DNA from: Alviniconcha marisindica
Taxonomy: Eukaryota > Mollusca > Gastropoda > Provannidae
Assembly: GCA_018857735.1 (NCBI GenBank)
Contig: JABMCL010003092.1
Span: forward strand, 605,001-669,000
Direction: 5' to 3'
DNA: 64,000 bases
Part shown: piece by piece, positions 48,552 through 59,400 of the stretch
How the letters are laid out: every line of letters begins with the position of its first letter
Position numbering within the stretch: the stretch's first letter is position 1
Translations under genes and position numbers: made by a program
Notes under the pieces: model-generated
The model's input: the letters and a program-made list of their open reading frames with translations, nothing else
What the model was told of the DNA's origin: nothing
Database searches by the model: none

Positions 48552-48691
48552 AGTCACAACATAATAATTGTGGCTCTTTGGAAAGTCACAAATACAACAA
48601 TTGTGGCTCTTTGGAAAGCCACAAATACAACAATTGTGGCTCTTTGGAAAGCCACAAATACAATAATTGTGGCTCTTTGGAAAGCCACAAA
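48552..48691 (+). repeat. 33-bp minisatellite, left part
   Basis: Four to five copies of AATTGTGGCTCTTTGGAAAG plus CCACAAATACAAC. The same units continue after the mariner (49505-49585). Confidence 0.93.
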
Positions 48692-49513
48692 TACGAGGTC
48701 TGCCTGAAAAGTAACGGGACTGGGTGTGCTGTGTGAACTATGGGCCAAAGAGGGATAAGCGGATTGTGTTATCATCTAACAGGATATCATGGGAGTATAT
48801 AACTGTAATCTTAGATTTCTGCAACCACTAAATTTTGTTTCACATGCTTTTGTTTACACCTCCTCCCATGCGGAAAGGCGCCAACGCTGCTGAATGATGA
48901 TCAGAAGGAGCGCCGCATGCATCATCGAGCGTCTTCAAACTGAACCAGTCTTGCTTCGTTGAGTGATGAGTACGACCCGGAAACCAAGCCCCAGAGATGT
49001 CAGTGGAAGTCTCCGACGTCGCCGAGGCCGAAGAAAGCAAGACAGCCAAAATCAAAAGTCAAAGTCATGTTGATCACGCTCTTCGATATCAGAGTCATCG
49101 TCCACAGTGAGTTCTTGCCACAGGGCCAGACGATCAGCAAGTCTACAATGAGATCCTACGGCTTTTGCTTCACTCAGTGCGCGAGAAGAGACGAGAGTTG
49201 TGGCAGGACAAATCGTGGCTGCTTCACCACGACAATGCACCTGCTCACAACACCCTGAGCATCCGGCAGTTCCTGGCCGAGAAGAACATCGCCGTACTAG
49301 AACAACCTCCCTATTCATTTGATCTTGCTCCGTGTGACTTTTTTCTTTTCCCCAAGCTCAAGGGGATCATCAAGGGGACCCGTTTTGAAGGCGTGGAGGC
49401 CGTCAAGAAGCGCGACAGAGAAAGATGGGAAAGTGCTTTAGACTCGTGGGGGATTACTTGAAATAAATTGTTTGTGACACCAGTCCCATTACTTTTCAGA
49501 CAGACCTCGTGTA
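48692..49513 (+). mobile_element. mariner-type DNA transposon, internally deleted
   Basis: Terminal inverted repeats CGAGGTCTGCCTGAAAAGTA and, at the right end, TACTTTTCAGACAGACCTCG (about 30 bp, few mismatches), next to TA on both sides. Coding remains in two frames: EYDPETKPQRCQWKSPTSPR and, after a shift near 49150, LLHHDNAPAH, PYSFDLAPCDFFLFPKLK. The two Asp are 34 residues apart (DD34D, mariner). The N-terminal DNA-binding part and most likely the first catalytic Asp are deleted, and so is the C-terminal end, so it cannot encode active transposase. Confidence 0.9.
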
Positions 49514-52005
49514 ATATCTGCGGCTCTCTGAAAAGTCACAAACACAATAATTGTCTCTTTGAAAAGTCACATTGTGGTTCTTTTAAAAAGCGTCAGACCT
49601 GTCTTTCTGCTTCTGACCTATGCAGAGAGTTAGTCCCTTCATTCTTTCCCTTGTTAAAAAAGCGTATAAGGCTAGGACATGCTGGTACTGTCAACCATTC
49701 TAAGTTATTGATACCAAGTTAAATTAAAATTAACAAAAATATTTAAAAAAGGAATGGTCAGAAACAATTAAAAACCTTTTTACTATTTTTTATTATTTAA
49801 ATGCATAATGGCAAATACCAATGCCATATGGCTGCAATCTGCACATAAAACCTACCAGCTGTCATTTCCCAGCTGCTCAAAAGAGCCATACAAAAAAAGC
49901 CAAATTCTTAATGAAAAATATTTGAGAAATTTCTTGAAAAAGTCAGGAGAAAGGACCATTAGCAGAAAAGTGAGAAGACAGAAAGAGCAAGAGGACTAGG
50001 CAGAAAAACGAGAGATGAGATAGAAAAGGGGAATCGGATGACAGCCCTGAGATTCCAGATAAGAGAGTAACATCAGACATCCCAGGCCTCCCTTTGGGGG
50101 TGCAATGGACGGACAGGTGGCACGAGTAAGGCTGTTATTCATTATTACAGAATATTCTTATGATAATAACAGTAACTTACATTTATAAAGCATCCTTTTT
50201 CACATTCGCCTATTGACAATATAAAACAGTGTAAGCAAAGTATTGCAAACATACCCTATGCAGAAAATGCATGCAGAGACACAAGTAGCACCACTGATAC
50301 TTCCACTTTTTGTGCAATGCCTTGTCCCTGAAAACTGATGACTCAGATCAACAGTGTTTGAAGTTTCCCCAAAAGCCCCTGATCAGTTGCAGCAAAATTG
50401 CATGCAGAATTTGCACTTTAAGTTCCCTTCCCACAGCCCTGCCCTTGTGCTGAGGTCAGGTGTCAGGACTGACATTTCCCACTGTACTGAGCAGGCTCAT
50501 GGCCCTCTCCAGCTCACCTTGCATGCTGTGGCAGTGGGCAAAAAGTCAGTGTGCACACATTTCCTTTCTATTTCCAGTGTACACATCTGGCGATTGGTAC
50601 AGTAAGTCCAGAAAATATTTCTCTTCAAGCTTCAAAATCATTTGAGTGCTACGTTAAAATTATGTTCTTTCAAAGATGTTAAATTACAATAATGTTTTTA
50701 TTATTGATTGTTTCTTCATTTGTTACAACTAAATTTGTCAGTTTCTAAGTGATTTTTTCCCCTTCTCTTTGTGCTAGTATGCAAACATAAATGATCAACA
50801 CTCTGCTTGAGACAATCATCAGTCATCTGACCTGCTGGCCACAATGCATCTCCAAATTGCTTCTCATTTTCCTCTTTGTGGTAATGAGGGATGGGGGGTA
50901 TTATTCTGTATTCTGTATCAGCCACAGGCAGTTTCTGGCTGATAATATTTGATCAACTTGTTGAGTGTGACATCTTAGTGACCAACTGGTCTTGTCAACC
51001 ATTCACTACTGCACTGAAAAAATTCTGCAATCATCCAGACCCCAGATCTGCAGCATGCAGTGTGGGATGCTTCCAAATGGCTGTCTGTTTTGTGTCCCCT
51101 ATAATGACACCTGCCCCATTTAACAAGCATGGCTGCTTGTGAGTGAGGTGGTTGGAGGCAACCTTTATAGCTACAAGTCTGCTGTCTGCTTGGTTTTCAT
51201 GAAGAATAAGACAGTCTAATTTGTGTGGAATTAAATTTAAAGCCTGCATAGCAAACAATGACTTTTGACAATTTTTATAACATCCATTCAGAATCCTGAA
51301 TGCAGGGGTGGGGAAGGAGGATCGACAGTGTCATCAGAGACGCATCTTAAAAGAGTGCAAGTACTTTAAAAGTGCAGCTAAAAGTTACAGCAAAGACCAT
51401 GCCAACAAAGGTAAAAATTATAGTGATACACTTTAAACTATGCACTAATACATACCCTCTCAGATCTTAATAAAAATAAAGGTAATAAGTGATAGTGATA
51501 CAATTCAAAATATGTACATACACATGTACACACCCACTCAGATCTTAACATACATCCTGCTGGAATGTATATACATTGTGCACTGCCCACCTCCCTACCC
51601 CAACAGAACTGGTTTTCTTTTGTTAAAAGAAATGCCACAAGGAACTACAAATTGCACATTACTGCAAGCACTGTGTAAACTTCCAAAATTAACTACTCTA
51701 CACCTTGAGAAATGCTCATGACTGCCGTGTACAATACTTACATTGCTGGTCACGATAAAGAACTGACAACACTTCCTGATTCAGAAGTATTGTTTGCACT
51801 GGCTAAAACATCAGTCTCATCTACAATAAAACAAAAGACCAAACTAAGCCTAGACACATCACATCAATGAAAAATGAGACAATCAGTCCTGTGCAACTAA
51901 CATCTGACGATAAAAAAGACCATGAAACAGTGTAAAACAACTGACAGAACACCACCACCAAGTGCGGAGTTAGACAGCCTCCAGACTTACTCCTCCAGCT
52001 TGCTG
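49514..52005. other. Unique AT-rich DNA, no gene seen
   Basis: Starts with the right part of the 33-bp minisatellite. Beyond 49600 neither strand shows a recognisable domain, long frame or clear exon. Part may be 3' UTR of gene B, which ends at 52615 on the minus strand. Confidence 0.5.
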
Positions 52006-52007
52006 TA

Positions 52008-52530
52008 AGGGACTGTCAACAGGTCAGTCAAGGACAGATTGCTGTAAGGGACTGTCAACAGGCCAGTCAAGGACAGATTGCTGTAAGGGACTGTCAACAG
52101 GCCAGTCAAGGACAGATTGCTGCAAGGGACTGTCAACAGGCCAGTCAAGGACAGACTGCTGCAAGGGACTGTCAACAGGCCAGTCAAGGACAGACTGCTG
52201 CAAGGGACTGTCAACAGGCCAGTCAAGGACAGACTGCTGCAAGGGACTGTCAACAGGCCAGTCACGGACAGATTGCTGCAAGGGACTGTCAACAGGCCAG
52301 TCAAGGACAGACTGCTGCAAGGGACTGTCAACAGGCCAGTCAAGGACAGACTGCTGCAAGGGACTGTCAACAGGCCAGTCAAGGACAGACTGCTGCCAGG
52401 GACTGTCAACAGGCCAGTCAAGGACAGACTGCTGCAAGGGACTGTCAACAGGCTAGTCAATGACAGACAGCTGTAATTAGGGACTGTCAACAGGCCAGTC
52501 AAGAACAGACTGCTGTAAGGGACTGTCAAC
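52008..52530 (-). repeat. 39-bp minisatellite downstream of gene B
   Basis: About 13 copies of GACTGTCAACAGGCCAGTCA plus AGGACAGACTGCTGCAAGG. It is a multiple of 3 and so open in several frames, but it lies 3' of the gene B stop and is best read as 3' UTR or spacer. Confidence 0.95.
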
Positions 52531-52614
52531 AGGCCACCCAAGTACACATCACAGCCAGCCCTGCTGTGGACTGCCACACCAGATGATTTCCAGGGGGCCA
52601 CCCACTCTGCCATG

Positions 52615-53478
52615 CTACACCAATTGCACATACGCAGACACATTGTCTCTGCCATTATTCTCAGAACTGGGTGTGCTGACGAGGGAGGTGGGTTCCCCAT
52701 CAATACCCACCTGTTCATGACGGCCACCATTCTCAGTCTCAGAACTGGGAGTGATGACAGGGGTGGTGGGTTCCCCATCAATACCCACCTGTTCATGACG
52801 GCCACCATTCTCAGTCTCAGAACTGGGAGTGATTATGAGGGGGGTGGGCACCTCAAGAATAGTGGTCTGTTCATGATGGCCATTACTGCTGATGAGTGGG
52901 GTGGGTACCCCAGAGCCGTCAGACAGTTCCTGGTAGCCAGTGTCAGAATTGCAAGAAATCTTTGCATAAGAGGCAACTTCAGCCTGGGGGTTCGCGCCTT
53001 GCTGTGCAGCAGTCAGGTTGCCTGAGCTGCCGGGCCTCAGGATGTATGGCACAACTGGTGTGGATACTTCACCTCCCAGCACACTTGGAGCATCTGGAAA
53101 ACATGATGTGACACAGTCTGGTGATCCTTTAATGTCAAAAGAGTTATGTACAGCGGTCACTGGTTCTGACAACAATAAAGGCACAGACACAACACTGCAT
53201 GTGTCAACACTGGGACTGCCCCCTCTGCCATCTGCTTGAGCTGAATCCTGTGGTGCCATTGCCTGTGTGTACAGGCAGTCGGGTGGAACATGAGCAGCAG
53301 GCTGGTGAGGTGGGACTGGTGCTGGGTCCTGTGGCAGGTAACTGTCAGACAATCCCCAGACTGTGGACGTTAGTGGGGCTTGTTCAGGCAGCCCAGAGCT
53401 GTTGTGAGTTTCAACCACTGAGCCACTGCCACCAGCCTCCCCCATTCTTTCACTGGTTGTCTGCACTGTAGTAACAGC
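52615..53478 (-). CDS. Gene B terminal exon: distal cytoplasmic tail
   Basis: Acceptor AACTGTTACAG ends at 53479; 287 codons to TAG. Pro, Ser, Gly and Thr rich, disordered. Tyr motifs: SYLPQ (STAT type), LYTQA, SYAKI, GYQEL and AYVQLV at the very C terminus. The last third holds 26-residue tandem repeats (SSETENGGRHEQVGIDGEP), two near-identical and one or two degenerate, which correspond to a 78-bp coding minisatellite at about 52665-52850. Confidence 0.72.
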   Translation of the reverse strand, partial: AVTTVQTTSERMGEAGGSGSVVETHNSSGLPEQAPLTSTVWGLSDSYLPQDPAPVPPHQPAAHVPPDCLYTQAMAPQDSAQADGRGGSPSVDTCSVVSVPLLLSEPVTAVHNSFDIKGSPDCVTSCFPDAPSVLGGEVSTPVVPYILRPGSSGNLTAAQQGANPQAEVASYAKISCNSDTGYQELSDGSGVPTPLISSNGHHEQTTILEVPTPLIITPSSETENGGRHEQVGIDGEPTTPVITPSSETENGGRHEQVGIDGEPTSLVSTPSSENNGRDNVSAYVQLV

Positions 53479-56400
53479 CTGTAACAGTTAACACCAGCAG
53501 ACACATTGCAACAACACTACAGTCAGCGAAACAAATACACAGGACAAAAACTAAAAACAAGGTGGCACAGTGACATTTAAACTTCTGCCAAACCAGCCCA
53601 TGCTTCAATGTGACTTTAAATAAACAAGGTTTGTTATGATCTAAACAAGGTCTGTTCTCCAGCTTAGTATGATAAACCTAAATGTATACCCAATAAACAC
53701 TGTCACTATTTTACTGTTTCAGCAATCTGTCTTGTGATAAAACACCAGGATTCAATCTTTGATCACACACAGAAAGATCAGCTATTCACAAGACGCAGTG
53801 TCCACAAATATTCAGTAATTAAGTGTTTAAACTTTTCCTGCAGTCTTCATTATGATTTATTTTTTATTTTTAATGCAAGTAAAACTTTAAAAATAGCACT
53901 ATATAGATCTACTAAAGACACACAAAGTTTGGTCGAACAAGGATGGTTCAAAAGATCAGAGATAAAAACAGTGAAATGAAAATAAAATCCTGAATCGTCA
54001 AAACCAAGTCCGGACTTCTGTCAGCACAGAAGACCTGTTTTCTGCTTTCCCCTCTTTTGCGACAATTGTTTTCACTGACGCATTGCTTTTGTTCTGTAAA
54101 GTAGCCCTGATGAATTATACTTCTCTAACCCAACCAACAGGCAGTAAATATCCTAAATTTATGACCACAAACAATTGTGTTTCTGCAAAATCATCCAATT
54201 ATGTTCTTGTTCAGCAATGTAGGTGCACATTTCTGGTGTTGCTTAATTGATTTTTTTTTATGACTAAACCCACAGCCATCAGCAACATCAATGAAAACAA
54301 AGTAAATGAAAAGCAAGCAAGTTTGTTCCCTGTGATGAGAAAGGTGATCACAGTAATGAATTTTTTTGTATCCAATGATTTAAAAAAAAGTGTTTGGGCA
54401 CTTATAAATTTCAACAATCTTCTTGCTGAACTGAGTGTGTGTTTGAACCATGGACTGAAAAGCATGCGCACAAACAGCTGGACAATCTCCCTTAAAACAG
54501 AGGATAAATAACCATGTAACATGCACACAAACAGCAGGACAATCTCCCTTAAAACAGAAGATAAATAACCATGTAACATGCACACAAACAGCAGGACAAT
54601 CTCCCTTAAAACAGAGGATAAATAATTATGTAAGACACACACAAACAGCAGGACAATCTCCCTTAATCTCTGCCGTATGCAGTGGGTGAAAATTCACCCA
54701 TAAATTCATTCAAAAATTCATAGCTCTAAAATATTTGAGTTACGAAAAAGAAATTTCATGAAACTACTTTTTTCCCTTGTTCTTGCAGAAGATTATGTAT
54801 GTTTGTGAAAAACAAATTTTAAATAATAAAAAATGCCATACATCCTGGGTGAAAATTCACCCATGTTTTCACAGAAGAACCCTGCATGCCGCACATAGAC
54901 ATGATAGTGGGTGAATTTTCACCCATACCAGTGGTAGCTGAACTTGAGAACCAACATGCTGGCAGATGGCAGCCAGGGCCATAAGCAATGGTGAGAAACC
55001 GGACCTGCTAAAACAACTGAGTTTGGTCCAGAATCTCGGGCAGCCAGCAACTCTTCTTGACAGCTGATAATGCTGACATACAAACACACTCTCTCTGTAC
55101 ATGAGTGCACATCTCCCTCTCTCTCTCTTTACCCTATTCTGTGGATGATTCAAGATGATTTGTACACAATGTGACACAACACTGAAACAGCTTTACAAGG
55201 TGCTGGTTGTCCTTTACAAAGCAAGAAGAGTAAAGCACTTTCTTTGAATGGCATTATCATTACAAAGTGAGAATAGCAAAGCACTTTCTTTGAGTGGCAT
55301 TATTACAGAGTTCTGTTTGCCGATCTGGAGCTGATGCAAACCCAGTAATCATTAATGAATTTGATTTTGAAAAGTGTTCTTTGTTGTTCTTAAAAATCTA
55401 GTAAGTTTCTACTTTCATTTTTGCCAAGCTGATGCACAGTATATATTCTCAGCTATTTCAAAGTTATGCTACATTGTGGCTTGGTCACCATAACAAATTA
55501 GCACAGACAGAAAGAGAGAGAGAGAAAGAGAAAAAGAGAAGGTGTGAACAAATCCGGTGACTTGCTGAAAGATTTACATCACCAACCAACCAGTTGAAGG
55601 AAAGTGTATTCAGCCCAGCGAACTGTCTGAGTGAGGTACTGCATTACACAGCTATGCCACAAATTGGATGAAAGAGGAAACCCCTATCATGGGTGAATTT
55701 TCACCCATGACGTATGCCAAAGAAGTCTGCTATGTGAAACTCATGGGAAAATGTTCACCCACAAAGTACGCTGTGAAAGTTTTACTATGACAAAGTCATG
55801 GGTGAATTTTCACCCACAATATACACCATGAAAGTGTTATTATGTTCAAGTCATGGGTGAATTTTCACCCACTGCATACATTATGCAAGTGATCCTCTTA
55901 TAAAGGGTGAATTTTCACCCACAACGTTCAGGAGGAAAGTTTTGTAGCAATGTACGGCGAAAGTTAAAACCATGTAAAACCATGTAAAATGCACACAAAC
56001 AGCAGGACAATCTCCCTTCTTCTTTCCTTGAATGCCCACAATCATGTTGATGATTATTCTACCCTTAAAACAGAGTATAAATAACCATGTGCTGACTTGG
56101 TTAAAAATAGAGCATAAATAATCATGTACTGACTTGGTTAAAAAACAGAGGACAAATAGAAGGAACACATACACTGCTTTGCAAAATGGTGTGGAACTAT
56201 ATATGTATAACATGATTTATCATACCATTACAGCATCTGTTTTTTGTTGTTGAATGAATGGAATGGCTGACATGTTCCATACTGATTGGTGTGTTACTCA
56301 CTGTGCCAGATGAGTGAGATAAATGGCCACTCTGCCTGGTATGAGACGGGGAACCAGATGTAGGAACAGTTGTGTAATCCTCAAGCTGATGTGTACCACC

Positions 56401-59400
56401 AAGCCCTGGCTGTACAGAGAGCAATCTGAATGTGAGCTAGCTCCCCCATGACTACCAGTCTCTGCCTGACTACTAACAAGGACTACTGTAAGTGCCCCTA
56501 TGGACTATCAGTCTCTGCCTGACTACTAACATGGACTACTGTAAATGCCCCTATGGACTATCAGTCTCTGCCTGACTACTAACAAGGACTACTGTAAGTG
56601 CCCCTATGGACTATCAGTCTCTGCCTGGCTACTAACAAGGACTACTGTAAGTGCCCCTATGGACTATCAGTCTCTGCCTGACTACTAACATGGACTACTG
56701 TAAATGCCCCTATGGACTATCAGTCTCTGCCTGACTACTAACAAGGACTACTGTAAGTGCCCCTATGGACTATCAGTCTCTGCCTGGCTACTAACAAGGA
56801 CTACTGTAAGTGCCCCTATGGACTATCAGTCTCTGCCTGACTACTAACAAGGACTACTGTAAATGCCCCCATGGACTACCAGTCTCTGCCTGACTACTAA
56901 CAAGGACTACTGTAAATGCCCCCATGGACTACCAGTCTCTGCCTGACTACTAACAAGGACTACTGTAAATGCCCCCATGGACTACCACTGTACCAGTCTC
57001 TGCTTGACTACTAACAAGGACTACTGTAAGTGCCCCCATGGACTACCAGTCTCTGCCTGACTGCTAACAAGGACTATTGTAAGTGCCCCCATGGACTACC
57101 AGTCTCTGCCTGACTGCTAACAAGGACTATTGTAAGTGCCCCCATGGACTAGTTGTGGCTGCCTGACTGCTAACAAGGACTATTGTAAGTGCCCCCATGG
57201 ACTAGTTGTGGCTGCCTGACTGCTAACAAGGACTATTGTAAGTGCCCCCATGGACTAGTTGTGGCTGCCTGACTGCTAACAAGGACTATTGTAAGTGCCC
57301 CCATGGACTAGTTGTGGCTGCCTGACTGCTAACAAGGACTATTGTAAGTGCCCCCATGGACTAGTTGTGGCTGCCTGACTGCTAACAAGGACTATTGTAA
57401 GTGCCCCCATGGACTAGTTGTGGCTGCCTGACTGCTAACAAGGACTATTGTAAGTGCCCCCATGGACTAGTTGTGGCTGCCTGACTGCTAACAAGGACTA
57501 TTGTAAGTGCCCCCATGGACTAGTTGTGGCTGCCTGACTGCTAACAAGGACTATTGTAAGTGCCTCCATGGACTAGTTGTGGCTGCCTGACTGCTAACAA
57601 GGACTATTGTAAGTGCCCCCATGGACTAGTTGTGGCTGCCTGACTGCTAACAAGGACTATTGTAAGTGCCTCCATGGACTAGTTGTGGCTGCCTGACTGC
57701 TAACAAGGACTATTGTAAGTGCCTCCATGGACTAGTTGTGGCTGCCTGACTGCTAACAAGGACTATTGTAAGTGCCTCCAAGGGGCACCACTCACAGAGG
57801 CACACCACTACCTCACTGCACAATCATAGCAGGAAAACAGAAGTTGCAGAGACAATCCCTAGACTGGAGAATGAAAACAAAAACTACAAAACCTTTCTTG
57901 TGTTTGTAATATCTATATCAATGCAACTGTAATGATTGTTTGATGATTGTCCAATGTCTTAAAATTGTTATGCTCCATGTGTAGGGCCCAACCAAAGAGA
58001 ACAATCACAATCAAAAATATTAACACAAGTTTTCAAAAGTACTGGCAGACAAGACCTAAATGCATCACAGCTTCTGATATAACCCCTGCTGCTTTGTGTC
58101 CTGTATCTATAGAAATATGCATCAACATGCTTCTATCCATTACAGGCATGTTCATGCTGGCCATTTGTACATCAATGTATGACTTTGCACCCACTCCCCC
58201 AGCTGTACCCATGCCCTGGATATTATGTCCCTACAACTTAATTAACATTTCCACTGGACTGTAGAAATGCCATATGAGCTGGCAGTGGCATGAACATACA
58301 AATTAAAGCCTTACCTGATCATTAGTTAAATCCAGATTTCCAAACTTTTTCTTTGTGTGTCTGACCCTGTGATAACATTTGCATCTGAAAGTCACAGGAG
58401 AAAAAGCATATGATAAGTGGAAAACCAATTTCTTGATCCAGAAATGTAGGAATATATCTTTTAAATGTATATTATATCAAACTCAGGAAAAGCAGTTTGT
58501 TATGACTTCATTCATGTAATTAATACTCACTTAAGTTTAAACCTGATCAAACAGAAACTTACTGAGAAACTGTAAAGTGTAATGCACACTTTTAGTTTGG
58601 TCACTTGATGACAAGGTCATATGAGCTTTTAAGTTTAAGACACAGTCAACTGTATAGGTTATATCAAGGTGAACAGCAAGAAGGCAAATGTCAAAACAAA
58701 TACAAGTCCAGTAAGTCAACAATGTCCAAGCAGATACAATTTCATTAAAACTCAAATAGAACCTCTCAGCGAGTTTCCAAATGACAGGCATCACTTCATG
58801 TTTGAAGAAGACTGGGGGGAAATGCAGCTGAACGAACTTAGAAGCCACAAATTAGATGGGCAGAACTCCTGGCAGCAGGCACAGCATAAAAAGTTACTAA
58901 TGGAAAGAAGATCTGACAACTGTTGGATTCTTGACAGAGGGAATTTTCATTGCTGCATCTGGAGCAGCCCACCAGTTGAAATGAGCCAAATATCAATGGG
59001 TAGTTTCACTTCAGAGGTTACAAACATGTCAAAGTAATATACAGTTAAGCACATATCCAGTTACAAACTGTCCTGGGCACTGTGCAATGACACAGTCTAG
59101 CAAAAGCAACATCACATCTAGTCAGCTAATGTTTTACATTTAAATTCATCAAGCTATAGAACTAGAAGCTACTCCATCTTTAGGCAATTACCATTAACAA
59201 CATTACAGTCACTCCACAAGCACAGCGTCAACAATAAGATGCAATTCACAGAGCAACATTCTGGAGGAATATACTCACCAATACAGAATGATTTCCATTT
59301 AGTCTTTAAATACATGTATTTTCAGAAATAGATGCCATGTATTTGATGGTTTCTGGGGGGTTACTTGAGACAGCAACAGTTTTAGGTAGTATGAATGAGT

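Noticed and set aside
51987..52808. 273-codon minus-strand frame
   Set aside because: Combines another frame of the gene B tail with the 39-bp minisatellite; the real frame is 53478-52615.
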